Positions 33,823 through 43,391 are shown, counted from the stretch's first letter. The stretch: 64,000 nucleotides of DNA from Vallitalea sp. (GCF_025211055.1 NZ_JAOARO010000094.1:62001-126000); one strand, 5' to 3'. Numbers and translations: made by a program. Notes: generated from the letters alone by a model not told the origin.

Positions 33823-34806
33823 ATGAAAGCGTTAAAAATAATCATTTTAATTACAATAGCTATAAGTCTATTATCTGTATGCAGTAGCAGGAATACTGAT
33901 GAAGATGATATTAATAAAGATATATGGGTTATACAAGATAATGATAAGATTAGTATTGGTTATAGATATAATGAGGAAGAAGATATATGGATTCAATTTG
34001 CTAAAAGAGGTATTAATGAATTAATGCAGATTTCTAATATATCTACATCACCTATACAAGATAATATGACAATCTATACTTTTAATAAGCTAGTCAAAGT
34101 AGAGTTAATGGATAGCTGTACTGACTGGATAGGTCCATATATGGTTAGAAAAGGTCTTAAGAAATCAACTTATAAGCCTAGGTTTACAGGAGGGTGGCAT
34201 AGCGTTGATGATAAAGACGGAACTGCTAAGATGATTGACTATAGTGTTATAATAGATGGTGATGTTAATAATAATAATATAAAGAAGGCTTCGAATGTTA
34301 CAATAACAGTTAAAAATAATATTCAAGGATATAATACGCTTGAAAGTAAAGAAGAGATTTTACAAGAAACTGTTATTTATAATATTAATAGTAAAGATAT
34401 ACAGGTTGAAGTTAGTATCAAAGCGTTAGATGATATCGTTATTGAGAGGTATTATGGTTTACAGACACAGAATTCTCTATATAAAGGTATTAGATATGAG
34501 GGTTCTGACGATACTAAATTTGATTCCTATGAAACTAGTAACTCTCCACCTAAGAATGATAATTATATTAATAAGTTTACTCTGGACTCAGAAGATGGGA
34601 TGCATATTCTTGAAGCTTACTTGAATAATGAATATGGTTTAGGAATAGGTGAATATGTAGATGAATCTTTGCCATATGCTTTTACATTGAGCTATGGAAA
34701 AAGTTATTTTAATATAGTAAACGGTAAAGAGTTATTTATAAAAAAGGGAGAGACAGCTGGCTGGAAAGGAAAATATATTTTAAGATATAATAATGATATC
34801 AATTAG
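33823..34806 (+). CDS. Probable lipoprotein of unknown function
   Basis: The 327-residue protein has a lipoprotein-like start (ILITIAISLLSVCSS, Cys near 20), but Val just before Cys departs from the usual Gly/Ala/Ser, so lipidation is less certain. The mature part is beta-rich with WIQFAKRGINELMQI near 52, FTGGWHSVDDKDGTAKM near 121 and NGKELFIKKGETAGWKGKY near 300. I recognise no family. It sits between an acyltransferase and the UDP-ManNAc dehydrogenase, so a surface role linked with the polysaccharide is plausible. GAGGATATG lies upstream of the ATG. Confidence 0.7.
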   Translation: MKALKIIILITIAISLLSVCSSRNTDEDDINKDIWVIQDNDKISIGYRYNEEEDIWIQFAKRGINELMQISNISTSPIQDNMTIYTFNKLVKVELMDSCTDWIGPYMVRKGLKKSTYKPRFTGGWHSVDDKDGTAKMIDYSVIIDGDVNNNNIKKASNVTITVKNNIQGYNTLESKEEILQETVIYNINSKDIQVEVSIKALDDIVIERYYGLQTQNSLYKGIRYEGSDDTKFDSYETSNSPPKNDNYINKFTLDSEDGMHILEAYLNNEYGLGIGEYVDESLPYAFTLSYGKSYFNIVNGKELFIKKGETAGWKGKYILRYNNDIN

Positions 34807-34844
34807 AAAAGTTTTTAATACTCATATAGAAAGGATTGAACAGA

Positions 34845-36107
34845 GTGAAAGAAAAGATTTGTGTACTAGGTCTTGGTTATATTGGACTACCTACTGCTGC
34901 TATGTTTGCTAGCAATGGATTTGATATAATCGGTGTGGATGTTAATGAAAAAGTTGTTAATGCTTTAAACAAAGGCGAGATAATAATAGAAGAACCTTAT
35001 TTAGATGTAATGGTAAGGGATGTTGTTGTTTCAGGTAAATTGAAGGCTTCAGTTAAACCTGAGATTTCAGATGTTTATATTATTGCTGTACCAACTCCTA
35101 TTAATGAAGATAAGACTGCTGATATGTCTTATGTTATTAGTGCAACAAGATCAATTGTTCCATTAGTTAAGAAAGGCGATATAATAATTCTTGAATCTAC
35201 TTCACCACCAAAAACAGTAGAAGATATTATTGTTCCAATATTAAAAGAATCTTCACTTAATGTAGAAGAAGATTTATATATTGCACATTCACCTGAACGA
35301 GTTATACCTGGTAAAATTCTATTTGAACTTGTAGAGAATAACAGAATCGTTGGTGGAATAGATGAAGAATCAGCACTAAAGGTTAAGAAGTTATATCAAT
35401 CCTTTGTAAAAGGAGAAATATATACAACTAACGCTACTACTGCTGAGATGTGTAAATTAACTGAAAATACTTTTAGAGATGTTAATATAGCACTTGCTAA
35501 TGAGTTAGCAATGATTTGTGAGCAGATGAATATTAATGTATGGGATGTAATAAAATTCTCCAATAAACACCCTAGAGTTAACCTACATCAACCTGGACCA
35601 GGAGTTGGAGGTCATTGTATAGCAGTTGATCCATGGTTCATAGTGGAGAAATTCCCAGAGACTACTAAGATGATAACATTAAGCAGGACTATAAATGATA
35701 GCATGCCAGAATATGTATTTAATAAAAGTAGAAAAATTCTTGGTACTCTAAAAGATAAAAAGGTTACAATACTTGGTATAACATATAAACCAGATGTTGA
35801 TGATATGAGAGAGAGTCCTATAATTGAACTCATTGAACTTATAGAAGAGGTAAGTGGTATTACTATTTCTATACATGATCCTTATGTACAGGATTTTAAA
35901 TACCTTGAAAAAGACATATATACTGCATGTAAAGATAGTGATTTAGTTATACTTGGAGTAAATCACCAATTATTTAGTGATGCTAATATGGATAGAATAT
36001 ATAAAGACATGAAACAAGCTAATATATTGGATACAAGAAATTTCTTTAATGAAAAAACACTAGTGGAAATAGGATTCAATTATAATTTATTAGGAAAAGG
36101 AAAATAA
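34845..36107 (+). CDS. wecC: UDP-N-acetyl-D-mannosamine dehydrogenase
   Basis: The 420-residue protein has the nucleotide-sugar dehydrogenase layout: Rossmann motif GLGYIGLPTAAMFASNG near residues 9-25, VPTPI near 82, ESTSPPKT near 117-124, TAEMCKLTENTFRDVNIALAN split around the catalytic Lys near 203-223, and the catalytic Cys in GPGVGGHCIAVDPWF near 250-264. SPERVIPGK near 150 is WecC-like. It oxidises UDP-ManNAc to UDP-ManNAcA with NAD+. I chose GTG 34845 (AAAGG 10 bases upstream); a TTG at 34836 abuts that site. UDP-ManNAc could come from an epimerase outside the window. It abuts the next glycosyltransferase. Confidence 0.88.
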   Translation: MKEKICVLGLGYIGLPTAAMFASNGFDIIGVDVNEKVVNALNKGEIIIEEPYLDVMVRDVVVSGKLKASVKPEISDVYIIAVPTPINEDKTADMSYVISATRSIVPLVKKGDIIILESTSPPKTVEDIIVPILKESSLNVEEDLYIAHSPERVIPGKILFELVENNRIVGGIDEESALKVKKLYQSFVKGEIYTTNATTAEMCKLTENTFRDVNIALANELAMICEQMNINVWDVIKFSNKHPRVNLHQPGPGVGGHCIAVDPWFIVEKFPETTKMITLSRTINDSMPEYVFNKSRKILGTLKDKKVTILGITYKPDVDDMRESPIIELIELIEEVSGITISIHDPYVQDFKYLEKDIYTACKDSDLVILGVNHQLFSDANMDRIYKDMKQANILDTRNFFNEKTLVEIGFNYNLLGKGK

Positions 36108-36108
36108 A

Positions 36109-37368
36109 ATGAAAAGAAAAGTCTTAATGGTAGCTAATCAATTTCCACCAATGGGTGGCTCAGGAGTTCAAAGAAGTGTAAAATTTGCTAAATATTTGAG
36201 AGAATTTGAATGGGAACCCATTGTATTTACAAGAGAAAGTAATAAAGGTTTAATTGATGAATCATTACTTCAGGATATACCTAAGGATTTGAAAGTAATA
36301 AGAACTAAATCTTATGACTTGAATGAGCTAGGGAAACCTTTTAATTTAGTTGGGAAATTCATATCTAGGAAGATATTGATACCTGATGGTGATAGAATAT
36401 GGTACGAAAAGAATAAAGACATTCTCTTAGAATATATAAAGGAGAATGATATTGATGTTTTATATACCACATCTTACCCATATAGCGACCATTTGTTAGG
36501 CTTATATGTGAAAAAACATATGCCTGATCTAAAATGGGTAGTGGATTTTAGGGATGAGTGGTGTAATAATCCATATATTCTTGATATGGGATATTCTAAA
36601 AGCCGTATGGATAAGGAACGTAGAATGGAAAGAGAAGTAGTTGGTAATTGCGATTATTTTATTACTAATACACCTTTAATGCTGAAGAATTTTTTGAAAG
36701 ACTATAATATAGAAGATAAATCATACGTAATACCTAATGGTTATGATGAAGAGGATTTCTGTAATCTCAGTAAGGATTATGTGAAAAAAGATAAACTCAT
36801 CATTACTTACTCAGGTTCAATGTATGGAAGAAGAAAACCAGATTATTTTTTACAAGCGGTGAGTGAATTAATAAATGAGAAAAAAATTGATAAAAATGAC
36901 ATATTAATAAGATTTATAGGCAATATTCCTAATAAGAAAATAAATGAGATAAATGATACTTATTCTTTAAAGGGGGTAGTTAAATATTTACCTTATATGG
37001 AACATAAGAAGAGTATTGAAAAGCTTATAGAGTCAGATATTCTATTGTTTATTATTGGTGAAGGTAAAGGTGCAGAGAATTTCTATTCGGGCAAAGTATT
37101 TGAATACATGAATACCAATAGACCTATATTAGCATTAGTACCACCAAAAGGTGTTGCTGCTGATGTAATAAGAGAAACCAATACAGGATATATATCCGAA
37201 ACAACCAATGTAAGCAGTATAAAAGACTTGATGATTAAGTTATATACAGATTGGAAGAATAATACTATTCAGATACAACCAGGTTGGGACATAATCAAAA
37301 CTTTTGAGAGAAAAGAATTGACTAAACAACTTGTTACAGTATTTAATAAGGCTTATGATAACAGGTAG
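36109..37368 (+). CDS. Glycosyltransferase, GT4-like
   Basis: The 419-residue protein has a GT-B fold: the N-terminal motif ANQFPPMGGSGVQRSVKFAK near residues 7-26, the mid-chain DFRDEWCNNPY near 145-155, and a donor-site half with TYSGSMYGRRKPDYFLQAV near 232-250 and FYSGKVFEYMNTNRPILAL near 325-343. It should add a sugar to a lipid-linked intermediate on the cytoplasmic face. Donor and linkage are unknown. Its ATG is 2 bases after the wecC stop, so the genes are tightly coupled, suggesting use of the ManNAcA product. Confidence 0.85.
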   Translation: MKRKVLMVANQFPPMGGSGVQRSVKFAKYLREFEWEPIVFTRESNKGLIDESLLQDIPKDLKVIRTKSYDLNELGKPFNLVGKFISRKILIPDGDRIWYEKNKDILLEYIKENDIDVLYTTSYPYSDHLLGLYVKKHMPDLKWVVDFRDEWCNNPYILDMGYSKSRMDKERRMEREVVGNCDYFITNTPLMLKNFLKDYNIEDKSYVIPNGYDEEDFCNLSKDYVKKDKLIITYSGSMYGRRKPDYFLQAVSELINEKKIDKNDILIRFIGNIPNKKINEINDTYSLKGVVKYLPYMEHKKSIEKLIESDILLFIIGEGKGAENFYSGKVFEYMNTNRPILALVPPKGVAADVIRETNTGYISETTNVSSIKDLMIKLYTDWKNNTIQIQPGWDIIKTFERKELTKQLVTVFNKAYDNR

Positions 37369-37418
37369 AATTATAGCTGTGGAAGTTATGAGATATAACA
37401 GTAGGAAGGTTGAATGTT

Positions 37419-38543
37419 ATGAAAATATTACATCTTATTAGTGGAGGAGATAATGGAGGAGCAAAGACTCATGTCATTACTCTATTAAAAGAATTAAGTA
37501 AGCATGCTGATATAACACTTGTATGCCTTTTAGAAGAAAGTTTTGCAAAAGAAGCAAGAGAGCAAGGTATTAACGTTGTTGTTCTAAAACAAAGTAAAAG
37601 ATATAAGTTAGACATTGTTAATCGTCTGGTTGAAATGCTGAAAGAAGATAAATATGATATACTTCATTGTCATGGAGCAAGAGCTAATTTTTTAGGGATG
37701 TTTATCAAAAAGAAATATTCTATACCTACTGTATCTACTATACATAGCGATTATAAATCAGATTTTGATAACAACTTATATAAAAAAATAGTATATACGA
37801 CTTTGAATTATTTTAGTTTAAAAAAAATGGATTATTTTATAGCTATAACTAACCAGTTTAAACAAATGTTAGTAGATAGAGGATTCAAGGATAATAAGAT
37901 TTTTGTAGCCTATAATGGTACTAGGATAATTGAAAAATATTATTCTCTATCTAAACAAGAATTTTTAGATAGATATAATATTGAATATGATGAAAATAAG
38001 ATCTATGTAGGTATTGTCACAAGACTTCATCCAGTAAAAGGAATACCTGTATTTCTAAAAGCTGCTGCAAAAGTGTTAAAAACATCTAGTGATATCCTGT
38101 TTTTGATTGCTGGTAATGGTGATGAAAAACATACTGAAAAATATAAGGAATTTGTTATTAATAATAATCTAGGAGATAAAATTAGATTTCTTGGATTTGT
38201 TAAAGATATTGATAATTTCTATAATGCTATAGATATTAATACATTAACCTCTCATAGTGAGAGTTTTCCATATGCATTATTAGAAGGTTCCCTTAACAAG
38301 AAAGCTACTATTAGTTCAGCAGTAGGTGGAATTCCAGAGATGATTATACATGAAGAATCAGGATTGTTATTTGAAGATAATAATTATAAACAATTAGCAG
38401 AATATATTATACAGCTTGCTAAAGATGGAGAGTTAAGGAGTAGGTACAGTGAAAATCTGCATAGCAGGATAAAAAATAATTTTTCTGATGTAGATATGGC
38501 ACAGTCACATTTAGAAATATATAACAAAATACTAAAGAATTGA
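37419..38543 (+). CDS. Glycosyltransferase family 4
   Basis: The 374-residue protein starts MKILHLISGGDNGGAKTH, a clear GT4 acceptor loop. The donor domain has TRLHPVKGIPVFLKAA near 203-218 and the EX7E motif in ESFPYALLEG near 285-294, followed by SSAVGGIPEMI near 302. It is a retaining GT-B enzyme using a nucleotide sugar. The ATG at 37419 follows AGGAAGG at 9 bases; an earlier TTG overlaps that site. It is second in a pair of glycosyltransferases of the polymer locus; specificity is unknown. Confidence 0.88.
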   Translation: MKILHLISGGDNGGAKTHVITLLKELSKHADITLVCLLEESFAKEAREQGINVVVLKQSKRYKLDIVNRLVEMLKEDKYDILHCHGARANFLGMFIKKKYSIPTVSTIHSDYKSDFDNNLYKKIVYTTLNYFSLKKMDYFIAITNQFKQMLVDRGFKDNKIFVAYNGTRIIEKYYSLSKQEFLDRYNIEYDENKIYVGIVTRLHPVKGIPVFLKAAAKVLKTSSDILFLIAGNGDEKHTEKYKEFVINNNLGDKIRFLGFVKDIDNFYNAIDINTLTSHSESFPYALLEGSLNKKATISSAVGGIPEMIIHEESGLLFEDNNYKQLAEYIIQLAKDGELRSRYSENLHSRIKNNFSDVDMAQSHLEIYNKILKN

Positions 38544-38572
38544 ATTAGGTATATACAGAAAGGAAGGTAAAT

Positions 38573-39064
38573 ATGAAAATAATTGATAAGAATGGTAAAT
38601 TATTTGGCAAGATTAACATTATGGATATAATAATTATTCTTTTAGTAATAGTGATAGGTTTTGCTGTTTATAGTAAATATAAAAAAGATAGTGAGACTGT
38701 TGTTTCATCCACTAAAAAAGATATATATATTGTTGCAGAAGCTTATTCACAAGCACCAGAAATAACAGAGTCTATTGTAGAAGGAGAAACTCTGGTTGCG
38801 CAGAATAAATATCAATCTGGAAATATAGATTATGTGGAGATAACAGATGATGATTATGTTACAACCACAAAAGATGGAAAGCTTATAGCAACAAAAGATA
38901 CAAGCAGAAAAAGAATTGAAGTTGGAATTAAATGCAAAGCTAATATAAATGGACCATACATTGATAGTGGTGGACAAGAGATAAAAGTTGGACTGCCATA
39001 TTGGATTAAAACCAGTAATGGTCAAATAAAAGGCGTTGTTAAAGAAATTAGATTAGAGCAATAA
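38573..39064 (+). CDS. DUF4330 membrane-anchored protein (copy 1)
   Basis: The 163-residue protein starts MKIIDKNGKLFGKINIMDI, the DUF4330 hallmark, followed by one membrane helix (about 18-38) and an outward domain of beta strands ending in GGQEIKVGLPYWIKTSNG near 140-157. The function of DUF4330 is unknown; members often occur in clostridial exopolysaccharide loci. AAGGAAGG precedes the ATG. The next gene is a paralogue with the same layout, and the two stand between glycosyltransferases and polymerase, suggesting a paired scaffold or export factor. That is inference. Confidence 0.82.
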   Translation: MKIIDKNGKLFGKINIMDIIIILLVIVIGFAVYSKYKKDSETVVSSTKKDIYIVAEAYSQAPEITESIVEGETLVAQNKYQSGNIDYVEITDDDYVTTTKDGKLIATKDTSRKRIEVGIKCKANINGPYIDSGGQEIKVGLPYWIKTSNGQIKGVVKEIRLEQ

Positions 39065-39094
39065 GGAGAACGATAATATAAGGGAGAGAAATAG

Positions 39095-39583
39095 ATGAAG
39101 ATTATAAATGAAAAAGGAAAACTATTTGGATTAATTAATATTATTGACTTGATAACCATTTTTCTTATTATTGCATTAGTTCTAGGAGCATTATACAAAT
39201 TCAAGGGCAATGATATTAGTGTGTTAGGTTCCAACAAAACAAAAGAGATGGAATATGTTGTTAGATTAATACCTAACTATGAATATTTCTTTGGACAATA
39301 TAATGTAGGAGACAAATTGGTTCAAGATAAAAGAGTATTGGATGCAACTATAACTGATATAAAAATTCAAGATTATTATAAATCTGTAGGAGATGAAAAT
39401 GGTGTAGTATCCGTTCAGAAACATCCCTTATATAAGCAGGCATTCATAACTATAAAAGGAACTGTATCTGATAAAGACCCTATTTTTAAATTGGGGGAAC
39501 AAGAAATAAGAGTTGGATGTAGTAATTTTGTAAGAACTAAATTATGTGCGTTGCCAGGTTTTATATATGAAGTTAAAAAATAA
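39095..39583 (+). CDS. DUF4330 membrane-anchored protein (copy 2)
   Basis: The 162-residue protein repeats the layout of its upstream neighbour: start MKIINEKGKLFGLINIIDL, one helix (about 17-36), and an outward domain ending LGEQEIRVGCSNFVRTKL near 136-153. The N-terminal 20 residues are the best conserved between the two, while the outer domains have diverged, which points to an old duplication. GGGAGAG precedes the ATG. Cysteines at about 145 and 153 are present here and not in the first copy. Function unknown. Confidence 0.82.
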   Translation: MKIINEKGKLFGLINIIDLITIFLIIALVLGALYKFKGNDISVLGSNKTKEMEYVVRLIPNYEYFFGQYNVGDKLVQDKRVLDATITDIKIQDYYKSVGDENGVVSVQKHPLYKQAFITIKGTVSDKDPIFKLGEQEIRVGCSNFVRTKLCALPGFIYEVKK

Positions 39584-39621
39584 TAACTTGACTCAGGAAA
39601 TATAAGAGAGGAAAGAAAGCT

Positions 39622-40104
39622 ATGGATGTAATTAGAACTAGTTTATTTTATAGAATTATTAAGTATGTTGATAGAATACATGAGTATAGTTTTTTCTATA
39701 AAACAAGGAAAAAGAATAAAATTCATAGATCTACTAAGTTTGAACATTCAATATATCATTATTCATTAATATATAAACTATTGTGTGCTATAGGAAAGGT
39801 TTTTAGTGTATTGTTTGGTTGTATCAATAAAGGTTGTAGAACTAGCTTGATAATAAATGCAATAGGTAAGTTAACTTATGATATGAAGAATAAAAAAATA
39901 AGAGTATTTAACCAATTTATGATAAGTTTTATTATTGGATATATAATAACTAATATTGCTTTTAATATGTTTGCTAGCTATAAGCTAAAATACGTACTAG
40001 TATTTGCTGTATTAACACTAGCTGTTAATTTTATAGCTTATTTGATATGTAAATATAAAGAACATAGTTTGTTTATTTGTCTGTTTAGCAAGATTATAAA
40101 TTAA
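39622..40104 (+). CDS. Hypothetical protein resembling the N-terminal extension of an O-antigen ligase
   Basis: The 160-residue protein has basic, aromatic repeats of the kind FYRIIKYVDRIHEYSFFYK and YHYSLIYKLLCAIGK in its first 75 residues, then two or three hydrophobic segments (about 98-150). Clostridial O-antigen ligase/polymerase proteins often start with a similar basic YS-rich extension, so this may be that extension encoded separately. It lies 29 bases before the polymerase gene but in another frame. GAGGAAAG precedes the ATG. It could also be an independent membrane partner. Function is unproven. Confidence 0.6.
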   Translation: MDVIRTSLFYRIIKYVDRIHEYSFFYKTRKKNKIHRSTKFEHSIYHYSLIYKLLCAIGKVFSVLFGCINKGCRTSLIINAIGKLTYDMKNKKIRVFNQFMISFIIGYIITNIAFNMFASYKLKYVLVFAVLTLAVNFIAYLICKYKEHSLFICLFSKIIN

Positions 40105-40133
40105 TATTAATATGAGAAAATAATACAAGTTAG

Positions 40134-41510
40134 TTGGTGAACAATGTGAAAAATAAAATAAATGTATTGATTATAATAATTGGTTTGGCTATTGGTATAA
40201 TAGGTGCAAAATTAGGCATTAGTATTGCTATTGGGGCAACAATGATTGTAATATTAGCAGCTGCTATCATTTTAGATTATCAAAAAACGGTTATACTACT
40301 TGGAATATATGTTTTTATTGATTTTGCAGTAAGGAACCTAGCGGGTCTAGCTGTTTTTTCAAGTATATGGGATGAACTGATGTTTCTAGGTTTTATATGT
40401 ATTTTTATCTATAAATTAATCCGTTATAGAAATAAGAGTATTTATAAATCAACCCCTTTAGATTTTCCCATTGTATTTTTTGTTTTAATGGGTATTCTTT
40501 TAGTGTTTATTAACTCCCCGAATCTAGGAATTGCAATTGATGGATTAAGAGCAGTTGTGCAGTATATGCTATGGTATTTCTTAGCTGTTCAATTACTTGA
40601 TTCTACAAAAAGTATTCTAAAAGTATATTGGGTATTAACTTCAGTAGGAACATTATTAGGTTTACATGGTATATATCAATATCTAACAGGTGCTGAGATG
40701 TTGGGTAACTGGGTAGATAGTGCAGAAAATATAACTACTAGAGCGTATTCTATTGTAGGAAGCCCTAACATATTAGGTGCGGTATTTGTACTATTTATTC
40801 CTATGAGCATAGCCCTTTTAACTTCTGATCATAATAGATGGAGAAAATTTATCGCATTTTGTATGACAGTAGTTATGGCTGGAGGATTATTTGCAACTAT
40901 GTCAAGAGGAGCATGGATATCTGCTGCATTTGGTATAGGTATATTTATAATATATAAAAATAAAAAACTATTATTACCTCTTATATTATGCGGAGGAATA
41001 GCTCTACTTATGGTTCCTTCCTTATCTAATAGACTTACTTATATGTTTACAGATGAATATAAAGCAAAGTCTTCGAGGGGTGGTAGAATATATAGATGGG
41101 AAGAAGGAATAGAAGCTTGGAGTGAAGGTAATAAAGTTATTGGTTTAGGATTAGGAAGATATGGAGGAGCTGTTGCGACTAATAATGATTTATCTCCGTT
41201 CTATATGGATAATTACTATCTTAAGACATTAGCTGAGATGGGTATACTAGGATTAGTATCATTTATTTTACTTCTAATATGTGTGGTAAAATGGTGTACC
41301 ACAGCAGTCATAGAAGAACGTGATAGAAGGAAAAAAGACCTAATGATGGGATTATTTGCAGGAGCGTTAGGTATGTTAGCGCAGAATGGTGTAGAAAATA
41401 TATTTGAAGTTCCTATGATGGTTACCTATTTTTGGCTTTGTATAGGAATGATAATGGCACTTAAATTGGATAAAAATAGATATAGCATAAGAGATAATAT
41501 AATGAAATAA
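40134..41510 (+). CDS. O-antigen ligase / polysaccharide polymerase (Wzy/WaaL family)
   Basis: The 458-residue protein has about 10-12 membrane helices and a Wzy_C domain. The large outer loop holds YSIVGSPNILGAVFVLF near 203-219 and TMSRGAWISAAFGIGIF near 258-274, with GLGLGRYGG near 339-347. It should join undecaprenyl-linked repeats or ligate polymer outside the membrane. The start is uncertain: TTG 40134, GTG 40137 and GTG 40146 are all possible and no good Shine-Dalgarno is seen, which is unusual for this window and suggests coupling to the previous gene. It lies before csaB. Confidence 0.85.
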   Translation: MVNNVKNKINVLIIIIGLAIGIIGAKLGISIAIGATMIVILAAAIILDYQKTVILLGIYVFIDFAVRNLAGLAVFSSIWDELMFLGFICIFIYKLIRYRNKSIYKSTPLDFPIVFFVLMGILLVFINSPNLGIAIDGLRAVVQYMLWYFLAVQLLDSTKSILKVYWVLTSVGTLLGLHGIYQYLTGAEMLGNWVDSAENITTRAYSIVGSPNILGAVFVLFIPMSIALLTSDHNRWRKFIAFCMTVVMAGGLFATMSRGAWISAAFGIGIFIIYKNKKLLLPLILCGGIALLMVPSLSNRLTYMFTDEYKAKSSRGGRIYRWEEGIEAWSEGNKVIGLGLGRYGGAVATNNDLSPFYMDNYYLKTLAEMGILGLVSFILLLICVVKWCTTAVIEERDRRKKDLMMGLFAGALGMLAQNGVENIFEVPMMVTYFWLCIGMIMALKLDKNRYSIRDNIMK

Positions 41511-41549
41511 TAAGTTTCAAGCGTTTATTTCAAAGGAATGGGTGTTTAC

Positions 41550-42635
41550 ATGATTAATATTGTAATCTCTGGATATATTGGTTATAGTAATTGTGGTGAT
41601 GATGCAATACTATCAGCTATATGTGAAGGAATTAGAGAATTAAATATAGAGGCTAATATTACAGCTTTGTCTAAGAATCCTGTAATTACTATGAAAGATA
41701 ATAATATAAAATCAATATATAGGTTTGATTGGAAAGAAGTTAATAGAACTATAAAGAGTGCTGATATTATAATAAGTGGCGGGGGCAGCTTACTACAAGA
41801 TACAACAAGTACAAGATCACTACTATATTATCTAGGAATAATTAAGTTGGCTAAATTATATAAGAAAAAAGTTATGCTTTATGCTAATGGAATTGGACCC
41901 ATTTATAAAAAATTAAATCGAATGATGACAAAATACATAGTTAATAAGGTGGATATAATAACTCTTAGAGACGAATTGTCCAAGAAAGATCTAGAGAGTA
42001 TGGAAGTAACGAAGCCTAGAATACATGTTACTGCAGATCCTGTATTTTCTATGAATGTTAATAATAATGGCTATAAGAAACTATTATTAGATAATGATAT
42101 TCCACTTGATAAACCACTTGTTGGCATCTTATTTAGAGAATGGAAGAATATTAGATGTGAAAAGGTAATCGCAGAAGTATGTGATAAACTTGTAGAAGAA
42201 AAAGACGTAAATATAGTTTTTGTTCCAATGGAATACAAAGAAGATATAGCTATTAGTAAACACATTTCTAATAATATGAAGAAAAAATCTTATGTACTTG
42301 ATAAAGACTTAGATTCATCATCTATCATAGGAGTTATAGGTGAAATGCATATGATACTAAGTATGAGACTTCATGCGTTATTATTTGCTGCATTAAGCAG
42401 TATACCTATGGTTGGATTTGTATATGACCCAAAAGTAAGTTGTTATCTAGAACTAATGGATATGCCTTCAGCAGGTGATGTTAAGAAACTAGATATAACA
42501 TCAATTAATAATATTGTTAATGATGTTTATAATAATTATGATAATTATGTTGAAAAGCTAAATGAAATAAAGGTTGAGATGAAAAAGAAATCAGAACTCA
42601 ACAATAAATATCTTTTAGATTTGATAAATGAATAA
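41550..42635 (+). CDS. csaB: Polysaccharide pyruvyl transferase CsaB
   Basis: The 361-residue protein starts MINIVISGYIGYSNCGDDAIL, the CsaB signature. SGGGSLLQDTTSTRSLLYYL near 73-92 and GEMHMILSMRLHALLFAALS near 265-284 are diagnostic of the family. CsaB transfers pyruvate from phosphoenolpyruvate to a hexosamine (usually ManNAc) of the secondary wall polymer, making the ligand for SLH-domain S-layer proteins. The ATG at 41550 fits the family N-terminus; an earlier ATG at 41538 abuts AAAGGA. It is flanked by the polymerase and a WecG/TagA transferase, as in other SLH-bearing Firmicutes. Confidence 0.93.
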   Translation: MINIVISGYIGYSNCGDDAILSAICEGIRELNIEANITALSKNPVITMKDNNIKSIYRFDWKEVNRTIKSADIIISGGGSLLQDTTSTRSLLYYLGIIKLAKLYKKKVMLYANGIGPIYKKLNRMMTKYIVNKVDIITLRDELSKKDLESMEVTKPRIHVTADPVFSMNVNNNGYKKLLLDNDIPLDKPLVGILFREWKNIRCEKVIAEVCDKLVEEKDVNIVFVPMEYKEDIAISKHISNNMKKKSYVLDKDLDSSSIIGVIGEMHMILSMRLHALLFAALSSIPMVGFVYDPKVSCYLELMDMPSAGDVKKLDITSINNIVNDVYNNYDNYVEKLNEIKVEMKKKSELNNKYLLDLINE

Positions 42636-42665
42636 AATAAAAAATGAAAGGATTAATATTAATAG

Positions 42666-43391
42666 ATGAAAGTTGATATTTTAGGAGTTAAAATAGATGA
42701 TTTAACTATGGACAAAGCTGTAAATAAGGTTATCCAATATACCAAGAGCGAAAAAAAATATAAAATCTATACTCCTAATCCTGAATTTGTTATGACGGCA
42801 AATGAAGATGAAGAGTTTAGAAGTATTCTTAATGAAGGTGATTTGGTCATTCCTGATGGAATAGGTATTGTTATTGCTTCTAAAATAATGAAAAAAAGTA
42901 TAACAGAACGTGTTGCGGGATATGATCTCCTACAAAATATTTTTAGTAAGATTAAAGATACTGATAAATCTGTATATTTTTTTGGGGCTGCAAAAGGAGT
43001 AGCATTACAAGCTGCGAAGAAAATGCAAGAAGTTTATGAGGGTCTGAATATCATTGGAATTCATGATGGATATTTTGATGAAGAAGAAGAGAAAAAAATC
43101 ATTAGAGAAATTAATTCCCTTAAACCAGATATATTATTAGTAGGTCTAGGTGCTCCGAAACAAGAAAAATGGATAAACCAAAATATTGATAACCTAAATA
43201 TAAGAGTCGCCATAGGTGTTGGTGGTAGTTTTGATGGTATGGCAGGAATAGTAAAAAGAGCTCCTGAAATATATCAAAAATTAGGTCTGGAATGGTTTTA
43301 TAGACTTATAAAACAACCAACTAGAATTAAAAGGATGATAAAATTACCTATGTTTCTAATAAAAGTTATTATATATAGGAAACACCCATAA
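42666..43391 (+). CDS. tagA: WecG/TagA/CpsF family glycosyltransferase
   Basis: The 241-residue protein is a GT26 enzyme. It has YTPNPEFVMTANEDEEFRSI near 38-57 with the conserved Thr-Pro-Asn, the catalytic-type Asp in LVIPDGIGIV near 62-71, FFGAAKGVALQAA near 102-114, VGLGAPKQEKWI near 159-170 and GVGGSFDGMAG near 180-190. Members transfer ManNAc or ManNAcA from UDP onto lipid-linked GlcNAc. It fits directly with the UDP-ManNAc dehydrogenase and CsaB in this locus. AAAGGA precedes the ATG. Whether ManNAc or ManNAcA is used cannot be decided. Confidence 0.9.
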   Translation: MKVDILGVKIDDLTMDKAVNKVIQYTKSEKKYKIYTPNPEFVMTANEDEEFRSILNEGDLVIPDGIGIVIASKIMKKSITERVAGYDLLQNIFSKIKDTDKSVYFFGAAKGVALQAAKKMQEVYEGLNIIGIHDGYFDEEEEKKIIREINSLKPDILLVGLGAPKQEKWINQNIDNLNIRVAIGVGGSFDGMAGIVKRAPEIYQKLGLEWFYRLIKQPTRIKRMIKLPMFLIKVIIYRKHP

